64,000 bases of DNA from Synaphobranchus kaupii (GCA_029718625.1 CM056381.1:587768-651767); one strand, 5' to 3'. Positions 50,122-61,530 are shown, numbered from the stretch's first letter. A program made the numbers and translations. The notes: generated by a model not told the origin, from the letters alone.

Positions 50122-51609
50122 AAATAAATAAACGGGATCTAAAGACATTGGAATAATCCAAAAATACAGTGCTTATAATTGTTTTTCGTCATCCCAGATT
50201 ATAGTCACGGGCCGTGGTCATGCTGACATTTGCCTTCTTGGTGGTTGGTTTCGGATGAATTTATTTAAGCGTGCCGTACTCGCTCCGTTCCCCTTTCCCT
50301 CAGCTGTGTATCTAACGGTCTGCCAGGACTGAGTGCACCTGCAGAGCCAGGGTTAGGCATTAGGGTGTGTCTGCATGCTGGTCTTACTGGCACATATGAG
50401 GATATCAGGGAGAACTGTAGCTGTGCTCATTACCGCACACGGCTGGCTCACGTGGCCACAACAGGAAACTAAGGAAAAATCTTTGTATTACAATGAATGT
50501 TAAGTTAAAAAAAAAAGAAGACAATTTCAGGTCTAACAAGTTTCAGACACGATGTCAAATTGAACAGCTGGGTGCTGCATTGGCCGCCCACTTGCCCCCA
50601 TTCCATGTCTTAACCATGTCTACATCCAGGGGGGGGAAATAAAACTGGAGGTGATAAGCAGAAGGCGGGACTCTTTTCCCCTGCTTTACCACGGGATGGG
50701 TCGTCCACATGAATTGATTACACATCTTAATGGGCTCTGAACCTAATTTTAAACTGAACCAATTCGTTTCTGTCCTCCGCGATGGCTCCATCGGCTTTGG
50801 AGTGCGTTTTCTCTCCGGGATGGGAGCGATAATGAAGCGGCGTGCGATGTCACTGCCGACACCTGCCGCAGTCTGCACTCGAGGCCTGCCAGTTCCCACC
50901 CTCTCCCTCCGCCCTCCGCCGTGCATCTCCACTTCACAAGTGTTTCAGTTAAAATCGAGCACCGGCAGAGCCTTTCTCCAGAGGAAATGTTCTACCAGCG
51001 CAAAGTCATGCTTGAAACCCACGTTAAACCCACGTTTAACTTAAGTTAAAAACAACATTAAATCACGGGTTTGTCTTAAAACGGTAGTTGAGCCTGGATA
51101 CGGCCGTGAGTTTAACTTTAAGACATAAACCTACGTAAATATGGACAAAGTGACGTCACTCATTGACTTTCCATGGCCTTGTTAAAAGCGCTTTGAAGCT
51201 GTGGAAGTGCTGGCATGTTTTACAATAGGTCTGCTTAGTAGGGAGCAGGGGGACCCTTATATGGTCATTAAGTCCGGGCCGTTTCCAGATTGTCCGCTAA
51301 GCGCATGAGATACGACTGATGCGCGAGGACTAGGAATTGCCGCAAACTGTCACGGATTGGTCCACAAAATATTCAAATATTGCCCAAACGACACGATAAC
51401 TTTACAAATCGGCACACAAGAAGACATTAGACAAAAAAAAAAGCACCTATTGCGACGACATGTTTTTGTGGGAAAAATGTATTGACTTTGCATTTTGACC
51501 GCACTGGTACCATTGATTTACACTGAAACCGGTGGCTGGAAGACTTATGCTGGAGCCAATCGCACTGGCTCCAGAGAGAAACGCTCTCAACAAGACCAGG
51601 AAGTGAGCT

Positions 51610-51892
51610 TCAACAACGAAGCCCAGCCTTAAAGCCACATATGAAAGGTCTTCCTCCGACCCCGCTGTGTGAGCGTAGGCATAGTCTGCGGTGTGAAAAG
51701 AAGCAGCTGGCGACACCCGCATGTTTCAGTGGGGAACCGAGGGTGTCTACACTCTTCCGAATTGGCAGTGGGGTCTGCGCAGGCACGCGGCTGAGTTTGC
51801 AGACAATTGGCCCTCCAAAATTGGGGTGGGAATTGGACATGCTCAGTCCCACGTTGGGCGCCAAATAAAAAAAATAAAATAATAATAATAAT
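51610..51892 (+). mobile_element. Possible retroposed short repeat with A/AAT-rich tail
   Basis: A 240-base segment (from about GTCTTCCTCCGACCCCGC to TTGGGCGCCAAAT) is followed by AAAAAAAATAAAATAATAATAATAAT-type tail sequence (51868-51892). The tail suggests a plus-strand retroposon. I cannot assign a family or see tRNA A/B boxes clearly. Confidence 0.4.
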
Positions 51893-51999
51893 GAAGTTAA
51901 AACCTAGAGAGAATCCTGCTGTTCTCTTAAAGCAAAAATTTAGACCTCCGTAAAATTGCGAGCTTAAAACAAAATCCCCCAGGACGATTGTGGAGGGGT

Positions 52000-53910
52000 A
52001 TGCACCTTCCTGGCCTGTAATTCCAGAACGTGTGGCGGGTTTGCAAAAGAGTGGGTCAGGTGACCGTCAAACGGAACGCAGCAGTTGTGGCGAGATTCCC
52101 GAGCCGATTTATTTTTTTTTCTCCCTGCGACTTGGAGCGAGCCGAAGCGCCCTGCCGAGTCCCGCGCCGGCTCCACCTCCACCTCTGAGTAAACATCCTG
52201 GATCTGGGAGTAAACACACAAACGCGTGGGAACAATACCGTGCGGGAGCACGTAGCTAGCCCCCCCCGGAGCCCTGCTCCACATCGCCCTCTGCCGGAGA
52301 CCAGTTTCGCATACCGGCGGTCAGGCATTTCACAGTAACGCCGCTCCTGCTCGTCCGCCAGAGAAAATGCGCACAGACGCGATCAGCGCCGAGCTTTTGA
52401 CCGAGGTTAGCGGCAGCTTTTGTGGAGGCCGTAAGTCGCGGTGTCACTGAAGAATCTTGGCTCAACTGAGCGTTTAATGTGGGACTACCACTCCTACTCA
52501 TACTAAATCTCACACTGTACCCTCAGACCCCTTCTTGCGCCTACTTAAGCTTGTGCTGCGTGCTTGTGTACCGACTTCCGCTAGCGGCTGTGCCGCCTAT
52601 AGTCTCCGCTCTTTGCCTGAACCTTTTTTCGCGCACGCTTTTTGCAAGTCTCTCCGGATAAGATTGTGCCCCTCAGCGCCTGAATGTAAATGTTGAAAAC
52701 AAATGGAGGACGGTGGGTGTAGCTCTGCAGTGGGTGTAGCTCTGCGGTGGGTGTAGCTCTGTGGAAGCGTGCGGTGCGCTCTGGTCTGGGCCTCTTCCAC
52801 AGCCATGCGCCGCGCAGCAGAGCGGATATCAACGCTTCAGGGACGGCGTTCAGAGGGCCACCTCGGTTGATATTGACCGCAGATGAACGTGCCGGTCAGG
52901 CCAGAGACGGAGACTTTGCCCCTCGCGAGCACGCTAATCACAAATTCGAGCCCCCGGAGCGGTAGCCCGGCGTCCTGCTCCAGCCCCCAGCGGAGCCGAC
53001 GGAGGAGGAGAGAGGCGGCCATTAGTATCAGGTGTGTAATCTGAGCCCGGCAGGGGGTGTGCCTGTACGTGAGGGGTTGACTAAATGAGCTGTGAAAACT
53101 AAATATGAGGACGTGAATTTTCCTGTTTACACCGATTATTTTTTATTTATTTATATTTATTTTTCTTCGCCCCGGAACTCCTGCCGGCTTCACCGTTCGC
53201 CCGTCCCCTCTGCATTTTCGATCAGGCCGGCACGCGCTACACGGTTACAGATATTTCCTTCCTTTTCTTTTTCATCGTTGTTGTTGTTGTTGTTTTTATC
53301 CTGAAAAGGTCGCGGCGGGTTGTGTGCGCCGCGCGCCGTTGCTCGAGTTTCTCGGCAGGCTCAGGCGATCGTTTTTAGCGGTGAAGCGGTAGAGGCGTGT
53401 CACCGGCGAAGGGGGGGGGTCCTGCAGGCTGCCGTTAGGACAACATTAATAACGTGGGACTGACAGCATGTGTTCTGTCCCCTCCTCCTATATTACCAGG
53501 GGAGGGAGTCGGCAGCAGTGACTGAGCAGCTTCTCATGGAACGAACCATTGTGGGCCGAGAACGGGGGGGGGAGGAAGGGGTGCGCTCAGTAAAGCTTGG
53601 AATGTGTCAGTTTCAAAAGCAGTCTCTCTCTTTCTCTTTCTCTCTCTATCTCTCTCTCTCCCCAGCTTCCCTTGCTTCGCCCCGTTTCCCCTCCTCTCTC
53701 CAGTCCTTTTCCGGCGGGATTGCGCCGCGTAAAAATCCGCCGCCCGGGGATCTCGCGCTCTCTGCGCAGGCTCTCTCGGACAACAGCGTGTAAACAATCC
53801 CGACGCACGCGCAGGCACCCCCCCCCTCCCCCCCCCCCTCTCGTTCCGGCAGGGTGGTCCGCCCCTCTCCCTCTGTGACATACATACATTGCTTTACTGT
53901 GTGCGAGTGG
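52000..53910. other. GC-rich region up to the assembly gap
   Basis: CpG-rich patches (about 52150-52420 and 53320-53420), a short direct repeat (GTGGGTGTAGCTCTG three times near 52713-52760) and a CT-rich tract at 53622-53664 are visible. No coding exon can be supported. Regulatory or 5' untranslated function is possible. Confidence 0.4.
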
Positions 53911-54410
53911 NNNNNNNNNNNNNNNNNNNNNNNNNNNNNNNNNNNNNNNNNNNNNNNNNNNNNNNNNNNNNNNNNNNNNNNNNNNNNNNNNNNNNNNNNN
54001 NNNNNNNNNNNNNNNNNNNNNNNNNNNNNNNNNNNNNNNNNNNNNNNNNNNNNNNNNNNNNNNNNNNNNNNNNNNNNNNNNNNNNNNNNNNNNNNNNNNN
54101 NNNNNNNNNNNNNNNNNNNNNNNNNNNNNNNNNNNNNNNNNNNNNNNNNNNNNNNNNNNNNNNNNNNNNNNNNNNNNNNNNNNNNNNNNNNNNNNNNNNN
54201 NNNNNNNNNNNNNNNNNNNNNNNNNNNNNNNNNNNNNNNNNNNNNNNNNNNNNNNNNNNNNNNNNNNNNNNNNNNNNNNNNNNNNNNNNNNNNNNNNNNN
54301 NNNNNNNNNNNNNNNNNNNNNNNNNNNNNNNNNNNNNNNNNNNNNNNNNNNNNNNNNNNNNNNNNNNNNNNNNNNNNNNNNNNNNNNNNNNNNNNNNNNN
54401 NNNNNNNNNN
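53911..54410. other. Assembly gap of 500 N
   Basis: Exactly 500 undetermined bases, a round number typical of a placeholder of unknown true length. It removes the 3' end of the LINE that starts at 59706 and everything between that end and 53910. Confidence 0.99.
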
Positions 54411-57400
54411 ATTTTTCCTAGTTTTCCAAATTGCTAGTTTTGATTGTCCTGAAAGATAGTTTATCAAATTAACCTGTTTCTTCAATTGAACACTATATTT
54501 GGGTCCCCCAATAAAAACTTCAACTGAGAACGCAATCCCCAATGCTTCAATCCATGATTTAACTAGTCTAAAAAGGGCACTGAGCCGTGAACACTGCAAA
54601 AAGAGATGACTGAGTGTCTCAAATGTGTTACAAAATGGACACTCCCCACCCACTGCTGGATTTAGGTGAGCCACGTGTCTGTTTGTAGCTATGGCCCCAT
54701 GAATAACCCGCCACTGGAGATCCGCTGTGCGTTTCTCTATGGGAGGTTTATATAGGGCCCTCCAGCGTCCCCTCAGAGAGGGGTCTGGCCCCACCAACTC
54801 TAACCACCCAGCCGCCTGAAGTCCTCTCAGTGAGCCCTGGTGAGCTACTTTGATGCATGTCCTGTAAAGGGTCTTCTTATCTACACACTGGAAATCTCCA
54901 AGCTCAGGGGTTCCAAGACCGAGCAGCGCCACATCAGACTCAAGGTTTTCAGGATTCACAGCTGCAGAGACGACTATGGGTGGGAGCTCCTCTCCATCTG
55001 CTTGGTCTCGCTGATTTTCCTGCTCCAGGAACTTCCTGTAGTTAGTGGGCAAAGCAGAACGTACTCCCTCCAAGATTTTCTTCACTAATCGTACTGATTT
55101 TACATCCAGCAGCTGTTGGAGAACTTCAGCCTTCACCCACCCCACTCCATCTCTTAGGTGGCACAGTTTTGTGAGCCCATTTCTCACCATCCTCCCCTTC
55201 AGGCTAGGCGACAACAGAATTTTGGTCTGGATTATTGGGTTGTGGAACAAAGGTTCATCCATCACCCATCCCCCAGGTCGTGAAATGTCCCTTTGTACTT
55301 TGAGTGTCTGAGCCCAAGCTCTCAACAAGGACACATAAAATGGTGTGAGAGGCTCCAGCCGTACTTCGTCCAGGTTTAAAAAAAACAATTGCTGGTCGTA
55401 ACACAGGTTCCCCACCTTCCGCAGGAGACACGTGGCAGTCTTGGTCCAAGCCAGCTCTTTGTTATGAAGGAGTCTTTGCGTTGCCTGTAACCGAAAAGCA
55501 CTAATCCTGCTCCTGATATCTATGAGGCCCTGCCCCCCTTCCTGTGTTGGCAGGTAAAGTGCAGAGGCCCGTATCCAGTGCTGACCAGACCAGAAGAAAT
55601 TCACTAACCGTTGTTGTATCTGTCTTATTAAATCCCCTGGCGGCTCCAGGGCAATCAGTCTGTGCCAGAGCATTGAGGCGACTAGGTTATTGGTGACCAA
55701 GACCCTCCCCCTGTAGGACATCTGAGGCAATAGCCAGTTCCATTTAGACAACTTAGCTATCACCTTATCCAGCAAGCCCTCCCAGTTATTTTTTTGAAAT
55801 TGCTGTGTGCCTAAATAGACCCCCAGTACTTTCATCCCCTCCTTAACCCAAATTAACCCTCCAGGCAGCTGAGGTGGTCCTTTTTCTGCCCACTGCCCCA
55901 CCAGGAATGCGTGGCTCTTGGCCCAATTAACCCTGGCTGAGGAGGCTCTCTCATACAGGGCTAAGTTTTTGTTGAGAGAGGAAACATCCTCCTGCCCTGT
56001 GATAAAAACATTTACATCGTCAGCATAAGCTGACAAAAAACATTTTGAGCCCTGTAAATCTCCTGGAATGCAGAACCCGCTCAAGTCCGCTCGCAATTTG
56101 CAAAGGAGCGGCTCTATAGATAAACTATATAGCTGCCCTGAGAGTGGACACCCCTGCCTAATACCTCTTAAAACAGAGACTGGACGACTCAACCCGCCCC
56201 CAACCTTTAGCATTGCCGTTGCCCCAACGTAAAGCAGTCTAATCATGGAGATAAAATGTCCCCCAAACCCATACGCCTCCAGAGCACTAAAAAGATAGTC
56301 GTGTCCCACCTGATCAAATGCTTTTTCTTGATCGATTGATAAGATGCCGAGATCTAGGTTCTGCATTTTTGAGAGGTCTACAAGGTCTCTTACAAGAAAG
56401 ATATTATCAAATATTGACCGATCTGGTATGCAGTATGTCTGGTCATTATTAACTAAAACCCCAAGGTAGTCTTTTAGTCTGTTTGACAGACACTTAGAAA
56501 ATATCTTATAGTCTAAACATAGAAGTGAAACGGGGCGCCAGTTTTTTAGGAGACTTAAATCCCCTTTTTTGGGTAAGAGTGACAATACAGCACGTCTACA
56601 GCTGCTTGGTAAGATGCCACTCTGTATGCAGTCCTGCAGCATCTCGTAGACATCTCTGCCTATCTGTCTCCAAAAATGTTTGTAAAATTCTGCAGGCAGT
56701 CCATCCACCCCTGGTGCCCGTCCCGTAGACAGCTGCTGAACAGAGGCTGAGACTTCATCAAATGTAATAGCACAGTCCAGCGCCTCCCTCTGCCTAGGGT
56801 CCAACCTCGGTAGTTCCAGTAAGAGTTGGGCCGCCACATCTGCGTCATAGTCACCAGTTCTGTAAAGGTCTGCGTAGAAAGCAATTGCCAGCCTCCTCAT
56901 CTCAAGTGGGTCTGAGGTGATGGTCCCATCAGGACGACGAAGGTGTAGCATTTGCTTCTGCTGTACCACTTTTTTCTCAAGGTTAAAAAAGTATGAGGTT
57001 GGTGCATCCATGTCCTTTAAAGCTACCATGCGAGCCCTTACCAAGGCTCCTTTAACCTTCTCATGCAGGAGAGATCTCAGTTCCTCCTTCTTGGTTTTCA
57101 ACTCACTTGGTTTTTCAGTGGGCCCCTCATCATTATTATTATTGTTATTATTTTCATTATTAACTAGCTGTTTTTCAATTTTTGTAATATCCTTCTCTAA
57201 TTTTTCTATGGTGACTTTTACTTTATATGTAGAGTGAGCTGTGTAATCTTGACAAAAAATCTTAATGTGCGTTTTCCCCACCTCCCACCATTGACTTACA
57301 GTTTTGAAATTACATTTTCTCAATCTCCATTCATCCCAGAAAACTATAAACTTCTCACAGAAAAAACTATCTTGGAGAAGCTTTGTATTAAAATGCCAGT

Positions 57401-58226
57401 AGTACTTTGGGTGACCCGTCATATTTAGACTGATGTCAATAGTCACCAAGTGATGATCTGAAAAGCCAACGGGCGTAATGGAAGCATTTAAAACTCTATT
57501 GTTATTGGACTTACTTAAATATATCCTGTCCAATCTAGCACCGCTCACCCTCTCATCTAAAACTTTAACCCACGTATACTGCTTTACTGCCTGATTCCTG
57601 GCCCTCCACACATCTACTAATTTAAAGTGCTTGATAATGCTTGAAAGTACCATACTAGATTGAGGGTAAGGTTCTTCCCCATTCCTATCCACGATGAAGT
57701 TTGTGGTGCAATTCCAATCCCCTCCCATTACAACACAAACAGAATCATCAAAACATTGCAGTGTGCTCCTTAATTTCCGAAACACCTCTACTCTTTCTGT
57801 TCCTTTATTGGGAGCATAAATGTTAACAAAAACAAAAGTAACCCCACTTACTTCTGCCTTTACCAGCAGAAGCCTCCCCTTCTCAACCTCTAATTTGGAT
57901 ATAATATTGATTTCCAAAGATTTAGAGAAAAGAATAGCCACTCCAGCAGTGACATTGGTTCCATGACTTAGAGAAAACTCTCCCTCCCACCATGTTCTCC
58001 AGTCTATTTCATTGGACTTATCACTGTGGGTTTCCTGTATAAAGGTAACATTAAGGTCTTTGTTCTGAATAAACTCTTTAAGAATGGCTCTCTTGGCTAC
58101 ATCTCGACCACCATTTATGTTTAATGAGCCTATTCGCAAACACATGTTGTGATGATGAAAAAGAGTCAGAAAGAACAGAAAGCAAATGCAGAATAAAGAG
58201 AGCGCACCACGTGATAGTGAATCCAT
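54411..58226 (-). CDS. LINE ORF2: AP-endonuclease and reverse transcriptase (3' end missing)
   Basis: About 1270 codons are visible before the gap. The N-terminal endonuclease (residues about 28-265) has SLNINGGRD, the catalytic glutamate in FIQETHSDK, GGDWNCTTNF and the SDHHLV end motif. It nicks target DNA to prime reverse transcription. The reverse transcriptase follows (about 500-800) with WRPVSLLCLDYKIFSK, SIDQEKAFDQVGH, RGIRQGCPLSGQLYS and the active-site YADD in LSAYADDVNVF. Near residue 1200 there is a CCHC-type knuckle, CPFCNTFETLSHLFLQC. No stop or frameshift interrupts the frame. The start ATG at 58224-58226 is 2 bases after the ORF1 stop. A second methionine follows within MDSLSRGALSLF...HHHNM and could be the better start for the endonuclease. 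The frame appears to continue across the Ns, but that is meaningless. Confidence 0.95.
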
Positions 58227-58228
58227 CT

Positions 58229-59488
58229 TTATTTTCTACTTTTAAGCGGGGCTTTCCCCCTCCTAATTTTCGCTAAAATCTTTTTTAAGCGGAATCTTTT
58301 TTTCTCAGTTAATTCTTCAAACCCTACTGTCCGTTGCAGCCTCGATACTGACGCGACAAATTTTTCCACATCAGGAAAAAAATCGCGGATTTCAACTGTC
58401 CTTCCATACGTTTCGTCTAAAAAGAAGTTTATTTCCTGCAAAGAGTATATTTGCTCTTCGTTTCGTTGGCTAATAAACTCGGAGCCTCCGGAAACATCCG
58501 ATAATGCATCCTCGTCCCTCATTTCTTCCTCACTCACCTTCTCGCAAATTTGCCTTCCTGCTGATGACCCTGCCTCTCCTGCTGACTGCTCTAAACTATC
58601 AGCGAGTCTAGCAGCGCCCTCTTCTAGCACAGTAGCTACCGCTCCGCTTTGTCCTACTGTCAGCTGCTCTACAGCAGACCTTTCCTCAGTTATCTCACTG
58701 GTCTCAATCACTGACTGCTCAGTTTGCACTATGCTATCCTCCACTACTAACCCCTCAGTGCTTTCAGTTCTTGTATTCACAGGTTGTTGTTGTGATACCG
58801 GAAAGTCAGCCACAGCAGTGTTTTTATTTCGCAAGTCTTGCAGAACCTCTGCTACCACTGTTCCTTGAGCCTCCCTTGCCGAGGCTGTGCTAGTCTCCGC
58901 ACTTTCCTCTGCTTGGGTTCTATGAGGACACGCAACACGCTTATGTCCAATATCCCCACATTCAAAACATTTCATACTCCCTGTGTTCGCGTAGATCATA
59001 TACGATTTACCTTCATGAAATACTCGAAAGGAAATGTCAAGAGTAGGGGAATTCAGAAACATAAACACATGCCGTCTAAACGATAAGACGTGTTTCAGTG
59101 CTTGGTTCTTACACCCAAGTGGGACCATTTTCACTCCACTGGCAAACCTCCCAAAACGAGTGAGTTCACGTTCAATGTCTTCGGATCGGATAAACGGTGG
59201 TACATTAGAAACAGTAACTTTCACCGTCGGCGAAGCAAGTGGCATAATCGGGTAAAATGAATCACTTACCTGAAGTCCACTCTCAACTAATTGATTAACT
59301 AACTCTTCATCTTTAAAGAAAACAACTACTGCTTTGTTCATTCTAGAGGCGGAAACGATATTATCATGCCCTACTTGCTCTCCAACCGCAAGCAGGATAT
59401 CTTCCACAGTCTTACCGGCATCAGGTAAGCACTTGACACCGTGACGAAGCGAAAGCGCAGACGCTCCCCCATTAGGGCGAGACGCCAT
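58229..59488 (-). CDS. LINE ORF1: RNA-binding CCHC protein (Tx1/ZCCHC3-like)
   Basis: The 419-aa frame is full length. Residues about 105-175 form an RRM-like region (VKVTVSNVPPFIRSEDIERE, GRFASGVKMVPLG, FRRHVFMFL). It is followed by a zinc knuckle CFECGDIGHKRVAC (CX2CX4HX4C) near residue 180. The middle is acidic and rich in E, S, T and V. The C-terminus is basic (KKRFRLKKILAKIRRGKAPL). This layout is known from ORF1 of fish Tx1-like elements and binds element RNA to form the retrotransposition particle. The start is the first ATG after the leader. The stop TAA is followed by AG and then the ORF2 ATG. Confidence 0.9.
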   Translation of the reverse strand: MASRPNGGASALSLRHGVKCLPDAGKTVEDILLAVGEQVGHDNIVSASRMNKAVVVFFKDEELVNQLVESGLQVSDSFYPIMPLASPTVKVTVSNVPPFIRSEDIERELTRFGRFASGVKMVPLGCKNQALKHVLSFRRHVFMFLNSPTLDISFRVFHEGKSYMIYANTGSMKCFECGDIGHKRVACPHRTQAEESAETSTASAREAQGTVVAEVLQDLRNKNTAVADFPVSQQQPVNTRTESTEGLVVEDSIVQTEQSVIETSEITEERSAVEQLTVGQSGAVATVLEEGAARLADSLEQSAGEAGSSAGRQICEKVSEEEMRDEDALSDVSGGSEFISQRNEEQIYSLQEINFFLDETYGRTVEIRDFFPDVEKFVASVSRLQRTVGFEELTEKKRFRLKKILAKIRRGKAPLKSRK

Positions 59489-59706
59489 CCCGCCACCCCG
59501 TCAATAAAAACTAGCGCTAATCTACAGTAAAGCTGGAACCGCAAATAAACGCTAATTTAAAATGTTCTAATAAACCTTCTTTTTTAAATAGCTACACATT
59601 CAGTGAAAAAAGGAAAAAACAGAAAAGCCAAATCAAACGTAGAAAAGGCCCTCGACCTGACGCCCTCTCACCGTGCACACTCTCACACAGACCCAACTCC
59701 CAGCAT

Positions 59707-59935
59707 GCAGAGAGAGAGAGAGAGAGAGACCGAGAGAGAGAGGAGAGAGGGAGAGGGAGAGAGAAGGAGAGAGAGGGAGAAGGAGAGAGAGAGGGAGAGA
59801 AGGAGAGAGGGAGAGGGAGAGAGAAGGAGGGAGAGGGAGAGAGAAGGAGAGCGAGGGAGAAGGAGAAGGAGAGAGAGAGAGAGAAGGAGAGAGAGAGGGA
59901 GAAGGAAAAGGAGAGAAAGAGAGAGAGAGGGATAT
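59707..59935. repeat. (GA)n / (TC)n tract at the 5' end of the LINE
   Basis: Plus-strand purine tract of GAGA with GGGA and AAGGA interruptions. On the LINE strand it reads (TC)n and directly precedes the element. Confidence 0.95.
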
Positions 59936-60177
59936 TTTTTGTCCCCTTTATTTAACATTCCAAAAAAGGTTTTTATAGGGAAACAAAAATACTATAGCTT
60001 TCAGTCCATCGCAATGTATTTAAAAAGAGATAAGGGACAATATGTCAAAATAGTAAAAATAAATAACACCACAGTAAAACCAATACAAAACTATAAAACC
60101 GTCAAAACACAGACTTCTAGTGAAACAATAAAAACTTACAAAATCTATTTAGAAGCATATCTTGTAGCCCCTGTCAT
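59936..60177 (-). mobile_element. Probable LINE 3'-end fragment embedded in the same (TC)n tract
   Basis: Read on the minus strand, this is a 240-base AT-rich non-coding segment ending TTAAATAAAGGGGACAAA, then AATATC. It therefore has an AATAAA-type signal near its end and lies between two (TC)n tracts. It has the form of a 5'-truncated LINE 3' untranslated region in the same orientation as the full LINE next to it. Identity with that LINE's own 3' end cannot be checked because the latter is in the gap. Confidence 0.5.
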
Positions 60178-60373
60178 TGAGAGAGAGAGGGTGAGAGAGA
60201 GGGTGAGAGAGAGAGAGAGGGGGAGAAAGAGGGTGAGAGGGTGAGAGGGGGAGAGAGAGAGAGAGAGGGGGAGAGAGAGGGGGAGAGAGAGAGAGAGGGG
60301 GAGAGAGAGGGTGAGAGGGGGAGAGAGAGGGTGAGAGGGGGAGAGAGAGGGTGAGAGGGGGAGAGGGGGAGGA
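60178..60373. repeat. Second (GA)n / (TC)n tract
   Basis: GAGAGAGAGG and GTGAGAGGGG units. Together with 59707-59935 it probably was one microsatellite before the insertions. Confidence 0.95.
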
Positions 60374-60521
60374 GACACAATCAGCTCTGTCATCAGGTCT
60401 GTGTTTCTGAGCCGTTTCCACACGTTCAGAGAATAATAATAATTCACAGCATTATTTTTCAACGCCCTCAGGGAAGGTTTGGGAAGAAAATAATATGCAT
60501 GAACACGCTGTTTTTCTCCCC

Positions 60522-61121
60522 GTGCGCTGGTACTGTGGGCTGGTACTGTGCGCTGGTACTGTGCGCTGGTATTGTGCGCTGGTATTGTGGGCTGGTATTG
60601 TGCGCTGGTATTGTGCGCTGGTATTGTGCGCTGGTATTGTGCGCTGGTACTGTGCGCTGGTACTGTGCGCTGGTATTGTGCGCTGGTATTGTGCGCTGGT
60701 ATTGTGCGCTGGTATTGTGCGCTGGTACTGTGCGCTGGTACTGTGCGCTGGTACTGTGCGCTGGTATTGTGCGCTGGTACTGTGCGCTGGTATTGTGCGC
60801 TGGTATTGTGCGCTGGTATTGTGCGCTGGTACTGTGCGCTGGTATTGTGCGCTGGTATTGTGCGCTGGTACTGTGCGCTGGTACTGTGCGCTGGTATTGT
60901 GCGCTGGTATTGTGCGCTGGTATTGTGCGCTGGTACTGTGCGCTGGTATTGTGCGCTGGTATTGTGCGCTGGTACTGTGCGCTGGTATTGTGCGCTGGTA
61001 TTGTGCGCTGGTATTGTGCGCTGGTATTGTGCGCTGGTATTGTGCGCTGGTACTGTGCGCTGGTATTGGGCGCTGGTATTGTGCACTGGTATTGTGCGCT
61101 GGTATTGTGCGCTGGTATTGT
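60522..61121. repeat. 13-bp satellite-like array (GCGCTGGTAYTGT)n, about 46 copies
   Basis: Nearly perfect head-to-tail copies differ almost only at one C/T position (GGTACTG or GGTATTG). Because 13 is not a multiple of 3, the array encodes the same 13-residue cycle in all three frames, giving five or six overlapping open frames of about 200 codons or more on both strands. None is a gene. Confidence 0.95.
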
Positions 61122-61223
61122 GTGTAAATGTGGTGTAAGCACTTATGATTTCTGTTCTGTTTGGGATTCACACTGAGATCTCACACACTGAAGACTTTTA
61201 CTTGTCAGAGAATAAGAGGGGCT

Positions 61224-61388
61224 GGGGTGTCCTGTAATGGGGTGTCCTATAATGGGGTGTACTGTAATGGGGCGTCCTGTAATGGGGCGTCCTGTAATGG
61301 GGTGTCCTGTAATGGGGCGTCCTGTAATGGGGTGTCCTATAATGGGGTGTACTGTAATGGGGTGTCCTGTAATGGGGCGTCCTATATA
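61224..61388. repeat. 15-bp tandem repeat (GGGGTGTCCTGTAAT)n, 11 copies
   Basis: Eleven units with GTGT/GCGT, CCT/ACT and GT/AT variants. The run TCC-TAT-ACT recurs, suggesting a higher-order duplication. Confidence 0.95.
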
Positions 61389-61530
61389 CAGCGCAGTCCA
61401 ATAAGTATTTGGACAGTGACACAATTGCGGGTTGTACATCCATATCGGGTGAACTTTGGGTGCTCCATAGCGAACTGTTCCACACACGAATGTACGCTTG
61501 GCCATCTTTTGTTTAGCAGTCATGCATGAG
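61389..61530. mobile_element. Tc1/mariner-like terminal fragment
   Basis: CAGTCCAATAAGTATTTGGA followed by CAGTGACAC is a well-known terminal motif of fish Tc1/mariner elements. Only about 140 bases remain, up to the next element. Confidence 0.6.

Larger units (their letters stand above)
54411..59706 (-). mobile_element. Tx1-clade (L1-group) LINE, open ORF1 and ORF2, 3' end lost in the gap
   Basis: Transcript order: about 220 bases of 5' leader (59706-59489), ORF1 (59488-58229), then ORF2 (58226 into the gap). Neither frame is interrupted. The 5' limit is placed where (TC)n changes to GCATGCTGGGAG on the minus strand. The combination of a CCHC ORF1, an APE-type endonuclease and a C-terminal CCHC in ORF2 is that of Tx1-like LINEs, several of which insert at fixed sites or microsatellites. 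The open frames suggest a young copy. Confidence 0.85.

Noticed and set aside
53646..54410. Continuation of LINE ORF2 through the N run into 53646
   Set aside because: Ns are read as unknown residues; the downstream frame (arginine- and glycine-rich) is unrelated to LINE proteins.
59603..60244. 213-codon Arg/Glu-rich frame on the plus strand
   Set aside because: Translation of the GA tracts and the AT-rich fragment between them; no homology.
60145..61176. Five long frames of 196-313 codons on both strands
   Set aside because: All produced by the 13-bp array, which cycles through every frame.
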